Source of the DNA: Mesorhizobium qingshengii | GTDB lineage: Bacteria > Pseudomonadota > Alphaproteobacteria > Rhizobiales > Rhizobiaceae | Length of the DNA: 64,000 nucleotides | Assembly (NCBI RefSeq): GCF_900103325.1 | Contig: NZ_FMXM01000022.1 | Coordinates: 59,797-123,796 of the forward strand | Direction: 5' to 3' | Shown: one piece after another, positions 42,361 through 49,277 of the stretch | Position numbering within the stretch: the first letter of the stretch is position 1 | How the letters are laid out: the number at the start of each line of letters is the position of its first letter | Translations under genes and position numbers: made by a program | The notes under the pieces: model-generated | Databases searched by the model: none | What the model was told of the DNA's origin: nothing | What the model saw: only the letters and a program-made list of their open reading frames with translations

Positions 42361-42414
42361 AAAGCATGATGATCCCGACAAGAATCGATCCCGTGACCTG
42401 CAGATTAGGAAACT
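42361..42414 (-). repeat. Partial copy of tRNA-Arg(CCT), likely decayed attachment site
   Basis: 54 bases match 45107-45160 at 48 of 54 positions in the same orientation, covering the 3' flank, T arm, variable loop and anticodon arm of the tRNA-Arg gene. Beyond 42414 the similarity stops. Six changes and no intact acceptor stem mean it is not a tRNA gene. It is best read as the distal attachment site left by an element that integrated in the tRNA 3' end. Confidence 0.8.
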
Positions 42415-42460
42415 TCCTCCGATCATTATAGCTCAAGGCTTTGCCGTCGCCATGTCGCAG

Positions 42461-42740
42461 TCACTGCAGCAGCGAGGCCTCGGTATTTGCCAGCTCTGCG
42501 GCATCATCAGTCCTCGGGAACACGTGGCCGTAGGTGTCCATGATCAACGTGATGGAACTGTGGCCCAAACGCTCTTGCACCATCTTCGCCGGCAAAGCCA
42601 AGCCGCCATCTTCCCTGCGATTGATCAGCCATGACACCTAGAAATGGCTCAACGCGTGAAGGCCGGTGTACTTGACCTGTAGGGCGGGCTGGCCTGCGGC
42701 GCCCTTGTCGCCTCGCGCTCCTGAGCGCCAGCAGGGCGAC
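42461..42740 (-). pseudogene. Tyrosine-recombinase integrase remnant
   Basis: Reading the minus strand back to the TGA at 42461-42463 gives LPAKMVQERLGHSSITLIMD then TYGHVFPRTDDAAELA, the C-terminal end of a phage or island integrase with the LGH motif and catalytic Tyr. Upstream, LHALSHF-stop-VSWLINRREDGG is the box-II region. The catalytic Arg of HxxR is changed to His (HALSHF), and an in-frame TAG splits the frame. Nothing recognisable remains farther upstream. The gene is dead and truncated. It lies 47 bp from the partial tRNA copy. Confidence 0.85.
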
Positions 42741-42826
42741 GCCGGCAGGCTCGTTTTTGCTGCTTGGTGGGAACCGTAATTGGGTTGTGGAGTTCACGTG
42801 GCGCGACCTTTATAATGGAGGTAGCC

Positions 42827-43063
42827 ATGAGGATTCAGCTTGCACCAGAGACCTGCAACGTTGCGGCTGCAGCCGACAGAATCTTGAGCGAGCCAAAGGG
42901 GGAAGTCCCCCTCTCTGTCACAGAGGCGGTTTCCCTACTCCGACAGAAAACCGGATCGATGCGATCGGATGCCGATCTGGAGGCTCTTATCGCAAAGATG
43001 GCTGCGGCTCGAGGCGTCGCCCTGGTGATGGACAGGAAGCCTGACCAATTCGCGCCTTGGTAA
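42827..43063 (+). CDS. Unknown small protein, 78 aa
   Basis: Starts at ATG 42827 with GGAGGTAGCC just upstream; a longer frame from 42764 lacks a site. Sequence begins MRIQLAPETCNVAAAADRIL and continues with EVPLSVTEAVSLLRQKTGSM and ALIAKMAAARGVALVMDRKP. Soluble, helical, no known motif recognised. A strong terminator follows at once, so it is a discrete transcription unit. It sits inside the tRNA-bounded region. Confidence 0.7.
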   Translation: MRIQLAPETCNVAAAADRILSEPKGEVPLSVTEAVSLLRQKTGSMRSDADLEALIAKMAAARGVALVMDRKPDQFAPW

Positions 43064-43065
43064 AC

Positions 43066-43101
43066 GCCCAGCCCGGCTCTCGGGCCGGGCGGGCTTTTTT
43101 G
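43066..43101 (+). terminator. Rho-independent terminator
   Basis: A GC-rich hairpin (GCCCAGCCCGGC with GGGCCGGGCGGGC, loop TCTC) is followed by six T. It starts a few bases after the stop of the 78-aa gene. Confidence 0.9.
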
Positions 43102-43189
43102 TTCCGGGAGGGATAGGGCCCATTTGACTTGGATCAAGAGTCCGGGGAGCAGCACGACTTACGCTTTCTCAAAAATGGGAGAGCGGCTC

Positions 43190-43291
43190 ATGCCTTTCGA
43201 TTCACTCGTCATCGTGATTTCTGTGTCTGCTGCATTCGTGTTCTTTTCCGCAGTCTTGGCATTTGGGCAGATCACATCCAGCGGCCGGTAA
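43190..43291 (+). CDS. Putative 33-aa single-pass membrane peptide
   Basis: ATG 43190 opens a short frame ending in TAA at 43289-43291. The peptide is MPFDSLVIVISVSAAFVFFS followed by AVLAFGQITSSGR, one clear membrane helix with a positively charged C-terminal end. GGGAGAG lies 8-11 bases upstream. No family recognised; tiny membrane peptides are easily missed by gene callers. Coding status is not proven. Confidence 0.45.
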   Translation: MPFDSLVIVISVSAAFVFFSAVLAFGQITSSGR

Positions 43292-43442
43292 GCCTTGGTT
43301 GATCCTCGTTAAGTCTCTGTCGCTGGCACGCTCACTCAGTGGCGGGTTTTGTCGCTCAATTCCTTAATATCCCGGCGCCAAACCGATAGTCAGGTCGGCG
43401 GCCCGGCAAGTTTGCGCTGCCGGACTCCTTCACTCCGGCATA

Positions 43443-44438
43443 TCAACCCGGAATCGGCGCAACAACAGCACCTCTGGGCGGTCCTCTATCGTCCGGGTGG
43501 ATCGGAAAATGCACCTCGTCCAGAGGCGACAACAAATCAAGCACGAGCGAGCGCAGCCAGCCTTGTTCGAGACTGGTCGTATCGCGTGAGCGCCAGTACA
43601 GGAACATTTCCACCAAAGGCATTTCGAAGGGCAGACGGAAGATTTCGAGCCCAAGCTTGTCCGCGACCGACAGGGCGAAGCGGGTCGGCAGCACTCCAAT
43701 AAGATCTGTCTGCGCAACGATCCGTCCGACTCCATAATAACCAGGCACGGACATTTGCACATGCCGTGCCCGGCCAATCCGTGAAAGGGCAGCATCCTCG
43801 AAATGGGTGAATTCCTCGGTCACCGAAAATATCACCTGTGGAAGCCCGCAAAACAGATCGAGCGGCACGGTATCGCGCCGCTGCAATGATCCAAGCAGCT
43901 TATGACCGCGCCGCGCGACCACGGAGTTGGACGCCCTGAATGCAGGGCTGCGCTCCACCCATGCCGGTGTGTCCACGCCGATCGACAACGCCATGTCGAA
44001 ACGGTTCGCTGTCAGCATGGCGCCAAATGTCTCTGTTTCGGCTGCCAGCAGCTTCAGCCTGACATTTGGCGCTTGCATCGAAACGATGCCGGCAAGTCTC
44101 GGCATGAGCATTTCGTGAAAAAAGTCTGACGCGCCGATCACGAAATTTCGACTGATGTGAGCAGGGTCGAAATCGCCTCCGCCCGAGAGAGCCGATTCGA
44201 GATTGTTCAGCGCCGAGCGGACGGGTTCCTGCAGCGACAGTGCGAAGTCGGTCGGCACCAGCACCTGCCCCTGGCGGACGAAAAGCGGGTCGTTCAGAAC
44301 ATCCCGCAAGCGCCGGAGGGCAGAACTGACCGCAGGCTGGCTGAGCCCGATCGATTCTCCCACCCGGGTCGTGTTGCGCATCGCCAGCATCCCGTCCAGC
44401 ACGCGCAAGAGATTCAAATCAAAGGTTCGGAAATTCAC
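43443..44438 (-). CDS. LysR-family transcriptional regulator (NodD/SyrM-like subgroup)
   Basis: 331 aa from GTG 44436-44438 (VNFRTFDLNLLRVLDGMLAM); a TTG at 44466-44468 would start inside the operator. The winged HTH reads ESIGLSQPAVSSALRRLRDV with DPLFVRQG. The effector domain has FVIGASDFFHEMLMPRLAGI and VPGYYGVGRIVAQTDLIGVL. The opening LNLL and the overall pattern are those of the NodD/NahR/SyrM branch, but no nodulation context is present. It is divergent from the cupin gene, which it probably controls through the box at 44467-44487. Confidence 0.88.
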   Translation of the reverse strand: MNFRTFDLNLLRVLDGMLAMRNTTRVGESIGLSQPAVSSALRRLRDVLNDPLFVRQGQVLVPTDFALSLQEPVRSALNNLESALSGGGDFDPAHISRNFVIGASDFFHEMLMPRLAGIVSMQAPNVRLKLLAAETETFGAMLTANRFDMALSIGVDTPAWVERSPAFRASNSVVARRGHKLLGSLQRRDTVPLDLFCGLPQVIFSVTEEFTHFEDAALSRIGRARHVQMSVPGYYGVGRIVAQTDLIGVLPTRFALSVADKLGLEIFRLPFEMPLVEMFLYWRSRDTTSLEQGWLRSLVLDLLSPLDEVHFPIHPDDRGPPRGAVVAPIPG

Positions 44439-44466
44439 ACGGTCAATACCTAGGATAGCAACAATC

Positions 44467-44487
44467 AATTTCGATTATGCCGAAATT
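44467..44487. promoter_or_regulatory. LysR-type operator (AATTTCG-N7-CGAAATT)
   Basis: Perfect 7-bp inverted repeat with a 7-bp centre; inside it lies TCGATTATGCCGA, the T-N11-A core of LysR-regulated sites. It is 29 bp upstream of the regulator start and 65 bp upstream of the cupin start, the expected place for divergent control. Confidence 0.75.
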
Positions 44488-44552
44488 CGCACGATAAGTC
44501 ACCACGACGCCGGCCGGCTTCGCTTGACCTGAACAGCACGAAGGAAAGCACG

Positions 44553-45014
44553 ATGTATCAGACTGTGGACGCATTCCCCGCCGGAACCTCTGTCTCATGG
44601 CTCCAGTCGGTGTACACCATCCTCATCACGCCAACTGAAACGAATGGTCTGCTCGGCATGTTCGCGGCTGTCGTGAAGCCGCAATCCGGCCCGCCTCGCC
44701 ACATCCACCATAATGAGGACGAGATCATCCACATCGTTGAAGGGGAAGCCCGTTTCTGGCTTGAAGGCGAGAGCTTCATGCGTCAAGCGGGAGATACGGT
44801 GTTCATACCCCGTGGCAAGGAACATGCCTTCCTCGTTACCAGCGACACGGCGGCCCGCTTCGTGACGTGCGTGACGCCCGGAGGATTTGAGGGTTTCTTT
44901 GCCAGCGTCGCCAAGCGGGGACTCCAGATACCGCAGCACAAGGCGGAGATAGATGCGCTGGCATCTGCCTTCGGATGCGAATTCATCGGGCCGCCAATCC
45001 AGGCTGCCGCGTAA
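44553..45014 (+). CDS. Cupin-domain protein (quercetin-dioxygenase-like)
   Basis: 153 aa. A complete cupin metal motif: GPPRHIHHNEDEIIHIVEGE (His, His, Glu) and, about 40 residues on, PRGKEHAFLVTS (His). C-terminal CVTPGGFEGFFASVAKRGLQ and PQHKAEIDALASAFGCEF occur in small cupins near LysR regulators. Ribosome-binding site GAAGGAAAGC. The likely target of the LysR regulator. Substrate unknown. Confidence 0.85.
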   Translation: MYQTVDAFPAGTSVSWLQSVYTILITPTETNGLLGMFAAVVKPQSGPPRHIHHNEDEIIHIVEGEARFWLEGESFMRQAGDTVFIPRGKEHAFLVTSDTAARFVTCVTPGGFEGFFASVAKRGLQIPQHKAEIDALASAFGCEFIGPPIQAAA

Positions 45015-45112
45015 AGAAGCTGGAAAGCTGGATGTGCCGAGGCTGTGGGCTCAAATGCTCGCAGCTTCGACCAACCTATGGACATGCCGATCTCATCTTT
45101 GCTGTGAAAGCA

Positions 45113-45189
45113 TGGTGATCCCGACAGGAATCGAACCTGTGACCTACAGATTAGGAATCTGCCGCTCTATCCTACTGAGCTACGGGACC
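45113..45189 (-). tRNA. tRNA-Arg (anticodon CCT)
   Basis: On the minus strand the cloverleaf reads: acceptor GGTCCCG / CGGGATC, D arm AGCTCAGTAGGATAGAGC, anticodon stem GCAGA / TCTGT with loop TTCCTAA (anticodon CCT, reads AGG), T arm CACAGGTTCGATTCCTGT, discriminator A. The CCA end is in the DNA (45113-45115). The 3' end faces left, towards the partial copy at 42361. Confidence 0.96.
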
Positions 45190-45273
45190 ACGCGGCCCGA
45201 CACATAGCCGCTTCGGATCGTTTCGCCAAGAGCCGGCCGAACGCAAATCGGCCAGCCCTTTCGGCGGATGGCA

Positions 45274-46437
45274 TCAGGCAGCGAGTGCGGTTTCCGCCAG
45301 TTTCACCCAATAGCTCATGCCGTGCGGGATGACCTCGTCGTTGAAGTCGTAGGCCGGGTGGTGGAGGCCGGCGGTGTCGCCATTGCCGATGAAGATGAAG
45401 GCGCCGGGGCGGGCTTCCAGCATGTAGGAGAAATCCTCGCCACCCATCACCGGCTGGATGGCGCGATGCACATGGGCGTCGCCTGCCACGCCGGCCGCCA
45501 CATCGCTGGCAAACACCGTCTCTTCCGCATGGTTGAAGGTCACCGGATAGTTCGCGTCATAGTCGACCTCGATCCTGGCGCCGAACGCGGTTGCCAGTCC
45601 ATCGCATATGGTACGAATGCGCTCTTCGGACTTCTTGGCGATTTCCTTGCGCAAGGTGCGAACGGTGCCGGCGATCTCGGCCGATTCCGGAATGATGTTG
45701 TAGGCATCGCCGGCGTGGAACTTGGTCACCGACACCACCACGGCCTCGACCGGGTCGGTGCTGCGCGAGGCTATCGTCTGAAGTGCACCGACCAGTTGGC
45801 TGGCGATGACGATCGGGTCGATCGTGCCGTGCGGCATCGCCGCGTGGCCGCCCTTACCTTTCACGGTGATGGTGAACTCGGCCGTCGCCGCCATGATCGG
45901 GCCCGGGCGAATGGCGAACTGCCCGACAGGCAGGCCCGGCATGTTGTGCATGCCGAACACCTTGGAGATGTCGAAGCGTTCCATCATGCCGTCCTTGACC
46001 ATCTCGTTGCCGCCGCCGCCACCTTCCTCGGCCGGCTGGAAGATGACCGCCACCGAGCCCGTGAAGTTGCGTGTCTCGGCGAGGTATTTCGCGGCACCCA
46101 ACAGCATCGCCGTGTGGCCGTCATGGCCGCAGGCATGCATCTTGCCGGGAATGGTCGAAGCGTAAGGCTTGCCGGTGATCTCGTTGAGCGGCAGCGCGTC
46201 CATGTCGGCGCGCAGGCCGATGGTGGGGCCTTCGCCCTGGCGGCCGCGGATGATGCCAACGACGCCGGTCTTGCCGAGGCCGGTCACCACGTCGTCGCAA
46301 CCGAAGGCTTTCAGTTTCTCAGTGACGAAGGCGGCGGTCTTGAAGACGTCGAAGTTCAGTTCTGGCGTCTGGTGCAGATGTTGTCGCCAGCCGGCGACCT
46401 CGTCCTGCATTTCGGCGGCACGGTTCAGGATTGGCAT
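45274..46437 (-). CDS. M20D-family amidohydrolase (hippurate hydrolase-like)
   Basis: 387 aa from ATG 46435-46437 (MPILNRAAEMQDEVAGWRQH). Metal motifs: LHQTPELNFD, GLRADMDALPLNE, MHACGHDGHTAML, FQPAEEGGGGGNEMV, then the dimerisation domain and a late VMGGEDFSYMLEARPGAFIF. This set defines the M20D aminoacylase/carboxypeptidase group, which cleaves N-acyl amino acids in the cytosol using two metal ions. A stand-alone leftward gene just beyond tRNA-Arg. Confidence 0.92.
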   Translation of the reverse strand: MPILNRAAEMQDEVAGWRQHLHQTPELNFDVFKTAAFVTEKLKAFGCDDVVTGLGKTGVVGIIRGRQGEGPTIGLRADMDALPLNEITGKPYASTIPGKMHACGHDGHTAMLLGAAKYLAETRNFTGSVAVIFQPAEEGGGGGNEMVKDGMMERFDISKVFGMHNMPGLPVGQFAIRPGPIMAATAEFTITVKGKGGHAAMPHGTIDPIVIASQLVGALQTIASRSTDPVEAVVVSVTKFHAGDAYNIIPESAEIAGTVRTLRKEIAKKSEERIRTICDGLATAFGARIEVDYDANYPVTFNHAEETVFASDVAAGVAGDAHVHRAIQPVMGGEDFSYMLEARPGAFIFIGNGDTAGLHHPAYDFNDEVIPHGMSYWVKLAETALAA

Positions 46438-46653
46438 GATAATTCCATCTCGCTGTTCGAGCAGGCGGGTATTGCCCGCCACCTTGCAATTGTGATCGTC
46501 AGGCACTTTGCCATGTTGGCGTCACATAGGGTAAATAGCACCACAACGATGCGGTCCGGTTTTTGAGGGTCGGACCCATTATGCTGGCGATCGTGTAACG
46601 AAATCTTACGGAGCCAGGGGCGACTACGGCAAGAGGCGATTTCGGATTTGATC

Positions 46654-47820
46654 ATGCGGCACAGGCATTTCCTCAAACTATTCTCGGCTGGCGCAATCGT
46701 GCTCTCGGCCGTGGCCGGGCCTGCGCTGGCCAATCCAGTGGTTCTGTTCGACCTGAACAGCGGCAAGATCCTGCAACAGCAGGATGCCTTCAAGCGCTGG
46801 TATCCGGCGTCGCTGAGCAAGCTGATGACCGCCTATGTGACCTTCCGGGCGATCGCGGCCGGCGAGGTCCAGCTTGATTCGCCGATCAAGGTGACGAAAC
46901 ACTCCGCCGCTGAGCCGCCAAGCAAGATGGGCTTCAAGCCAGGTTCGGTGATGCGGCTCGACAATGCGCTGAAGATGATGCTGGTCAAGTCGGCCAATGA
47001 CATCGCGATGGCCGTCGGCGAGAATGTGGGCGGCTCGCAGGCCGCCTTCGCCGACCGCATGAATGCCGAAGCGGCCCGCCTCGGCATGACCGGCACGCAT
47101 TTCGTCAATCCGAACGGGCTCTATTCGCCCGACCAGTACACGACGGCGCGCGACCTTGCCGTGCTGGTGATGGCGATCCGCCGGGAGTTCCCGCAATACG
47201 CGCCATGGTTCTCGATCGAGGGTCTGGCCGTCGGCAAGAAGGCGATCCCGAACTACAATCTGCTGATCGGCCGTTATCCCGGCGCCGACGGCATGAAAAC
47301 GGGCTTCGTCTGTCCCTCCGGCTTCAACATGATCGGCTCGGCGACGCGCAACGGGCGCACGCTGGTCGCGGTGGTGCTTGGCGAGAAATCGGCCGTCAGC
47401 CGCGCCGAAACGGCAGCGAAACTGCTCGACCAGGGGTTTGACACGCCGGCTGCCGGCTCAGCGACCATTGCCACGCTGGCGCCGTACGGCGACACCGTCT
47501 CACCCAACGACATGCATGACGAGATCTGCAAGAAGAAGGCGCCGGAGGAGCAGTCCGAGGCGCCGCCGGCTGCCGCCCCAAAAAACGTGCCGAAGTCGCC
47601 CTATCAGGAAAAGCTCGACCATGTGCCGACGCTGGTTGCCGTCGGCCTCGGCGGCGCCACCGGCCCGGCGCCGAAGGCCATGCTCGACCAAGGCGGCCAG
47701 GAATATGCCGACGTGCCGATCCCGAGCTGGCGGCCCGACAGGCCGGCACCGGCCGGCGGCGATCCGACTGTGACGGGCTCAGCGGCCCAGGGCGACCAGC
47801 CGGTCAAGGTTGCGAATTAG
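46654..47820 (+). CDS. D-alanyl-D-alanine carboxypeptidase (S11 family)
   Basis: 388 aa from ATG 46654. Signal peptide to about residue 26 (LKLFSAGAIVLSAVAGPALA). Catalytic SxxK at S53-L-S-K56 (YPASLSKLMTAYVTF), SxN in KSANDIAMAVGEN, and KTG in DGMKTGFVCPSGFNM are all present. The C-terminal 120 residues are Pro/Ala-rich and replace the usual PBP5 C-terminal domain, as in other rhizobial members. It trims the terminal D-Ala of peptidoglycan pentapeptides in the periplasm. Confidence 0.9.
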   Translation: MRHRHFLKLFSAGAIVLSAVAGPALANPVVLFDLNSGKILQQQDAFKRWYPASLSKLMTAYVTFRAIAAGEVQLDSPIKVTKHSAAEPPSKMGFKPGSVMRLDNALKMMLVKSANDIAMAVGENVGGSQAAFADRMNAEAARLGMTGTHFVNPNGLYSPDQYTTARDLAVLVMAIRREFPQYAPWFSIEGLAVGKKAIPNYNLLIGRYPGADGMKTGFVCPSGFNMIGSATRNGRTLVAVVLGEKSAVSRAETAAKLLDQGFDTPAAGSATIATLAPYGDTVSPNDMHDEICKKKAPEEQSEAPPAAAPKNVPKSPYQEKLDHVPTLVAVGLGGATGPAPKAMLDQGGQEYADVPIPSWRPDRPAPAGGDPTVTGSAAQGDQPVKVAN

Positions 47821-47889
47821 AGCATGATCCCGAACCGAAGGTCCGCGCCAGCGAAACTTGGAATCCGGTTTTCGGAAGAGATCATGCTC
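47820..47889. repeat. Palindromic intergenic repeat (RIME-like), second copy
   Basis: GAGCATGATC (47820-47829) and GATCATGCTC (47880-47889) form the outer arms. Interior TCCGGTTTTCGG echoes the interior of the copy at 22632-22684. It fills the gap between the carboxypeptidase and COG0523 genes, and its first base is the last base of the stop codon. Confidence 0.78.
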
Positions 47890-47909
47890 AAACAAAAAGT
47901 CGGAGCCTA

Positions 47910-49022
47910 ATGGCGGACTTCCCGATCCCCGTCTCGGTGCTGACCGGTTTCCTCGGCGCCGGCAAGACGACCCTGCTCAACCGGCTGCTGAAGGATCCGG
48001 CACTGGCCGACACGGTCGTCATCATCAACGAGTTCGGCGAGGTGGCGATCGACCATCTGCTGGTCGAGCAGGCTTCCGACGGCATCATCCAGCTTTCGGA
48101 CGGCTGTCTGTGCTGCACGGTGCGCGGCGAACTGGTCGATACGCTGGCCGACCTTGTCGACCGGCTGCAGACCGGCCGCATTGCCCGTCTCGCCCGTGTC
48201 ATCGTCGAGACCACGGGCCTTGCCGACCCGGCGCCGGTGCTGCAGTCGATCATGGCGCATCCGGCGCTGGTGCAGGCTTTCCGGCTCGACGGTGTCATCA
48301 CGCTGGTCGACGCGGTCAATGGCAATGCCACGCTGGACGCCCATGTCGAGGCGGTGAAGCAGGTCGCGGTGGCCGACCGCATCGTGCTGAGCAAAGCCGA
48401 TCTGGTCACCGATCCGCGTGAACTGGAAACGCTGCGGGCGCGCTTGCGGCAAATCAATCCGGGCGCCGAGCTGCTCGATGCCGCCGACACGGGGACGGGC
48501 GTGGCGGCGCTGTTTGACTGCGGCCTCTACAATCCCGCGACCAAATCCGCCGATGTGCGTCGCTGGCTTGGCGAGGAAGCGGCGCATGATCACCACCATC
48601 ACCATCATGACGGCCATGATCACGCGCATGGCCATGACCATGGCCATCGCCACGATCAGCGCGTGCGATCTTATTCGCTGGTCCATGATGGGCCGGTGCC
48701 GTTTTCGGCGATCGAGATGTTTCTCGACCTTTTGCGCTCGGCACATGGCGAACGTCTTTTGCGCATGAAGGGCGTCATCGAACTCAGCGAAGACCCATCG
48801 CGACCGCTGGTGATCCATGGCGTGCAGAAGATTCTGCATCCGCCGGTGCAATTGCCGTCCTGGCCGGATGGCCAGCGCGGCACGCGGCTGGTGCTGATCA
48901 CGCTCGACATGCCGGAAGACTATGTGCGCCGGCTGTTCGCCGCCTTCACCAACCGGCCATCGATCGACACCCCCGACCGCGCGGCGCTGGAAAACAATCC
49001 GCTGGCCATCGCCGGACGGTAG
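47910..49022 (+). CDS. COG0523-family GTPase (CobW/YeiR/ZigA-like) metallochaperone
   Basis: 370 aa. Walker A TGFLGAGKTTLLNRLL, the metal-binding GCLCC motif (C66-L-C68-C69) in SDGCLCCTVRGELV, Walker B ARVIVETTGLADPAPV, and NKxD variant SKADLV. A His/Asp run near residues 225-248 (HDHHHHHHDGHDHAHGHDHG) is a zinc or cobalt reservoir. The C-terminal CobW domain begins near RSYSLVHDGPVPFSAIEMFL. It delivers Zn or Co to client proteins; the client is not evident. cobS/cobT are 10 kb away, not adjacent. Confidence 0.9.
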   Translation: MADFPIPVSVLTGFLGAGKTTLLNRLLKDPALADTVVIINEFGEVAIDHLLVEQASDGIIQLSDGCLCCTVRGELVDTLADLVDRLQTGRIARLARVIVETTGLADPAPVLQSIMAHPALVQAFRLDGVITLVDAVNGNATLDAHVEAVKQVAVADRIVLSKADLVTDPRELETLRARLRQINPGAELLDAADTGTGVAALFDCGLYNPATKSADVRRWLGEEAAHDHHHHHHDGHDHAHGHDHGHRHDQRVRSYSLVHDGPVPFSAIEMFLDLLRSAHGERLLRMKGVIELSEDPSRPLVIHGVQKILHPPVQLPSWPDGQRGTRLVLITLDMPEDYVRRLFAAFTNRPSIDTPDRAALENNPLAIAGR

Positions 49023-49025
49023 CCC

Positions 49026-49268
49026 CTACGATCGTTGCTCGCCACGCTCGACCAGAAAGCGATGACCGCCGGCGACCGCCGCCGTTTCGACGAGGCGGTG
49101 GCCGCTGTCGGAACAGAATGCCGGGATGTCGATGACGGCCAGCGGATCGGTGGTTTCGAGCCATAGCCGGCTGCCCGGGTGCATTCCCGCCAGCCGCTTT
49201 TTCGCTTTCAGTACGGGCAAGGGGCAGTTCAGCCCCTTGAGGTCATAGACAGCATCGCTCTTGGTCAC
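49026..49268 (-). CDS. TusA-family sulfur-carrier protein
   Basis: 80 aa with the family's sulfur-binding motif: YDLKGLNCPLPVLKAKKRLA (Cys in C-P-x-P). The C-terminal half (LWLETTDPLAVIDIPAFCSD) keeps a second Cys. It carries persulfide for tRNA thiolation or other sulfur transfer. Convergent with the COG0523 gene, 3 bp apart; 9 bp before it on the same strand is the L,D-transpeptidase gene. Confidence 0.92.
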   Translation of the reverse strand: MTKSDAVYDLKGLNCPLPVLKAKKRLAGMHPGSRLWLETTDPLAVIDIPAFCSDSGHRLVETAAVAGGHRFLVERGEQRS

Positions 49269-49277
49269 GGGGAAAAC

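Noticed and set aside
42361..42414. Possible second tRNA-Arg gene
   Set aside because: Only the 3' half matches and the acceptor and D arms are missing, so it is a fragment.
42811..42816. Perfect TATAAT before the 78-aa gene
   Set aside because: It lies immediately before the Shine-Dalgarno sequence, so a transcript starting from it would lack the ribosome-binding site; the possible -35 is 20 bp away.
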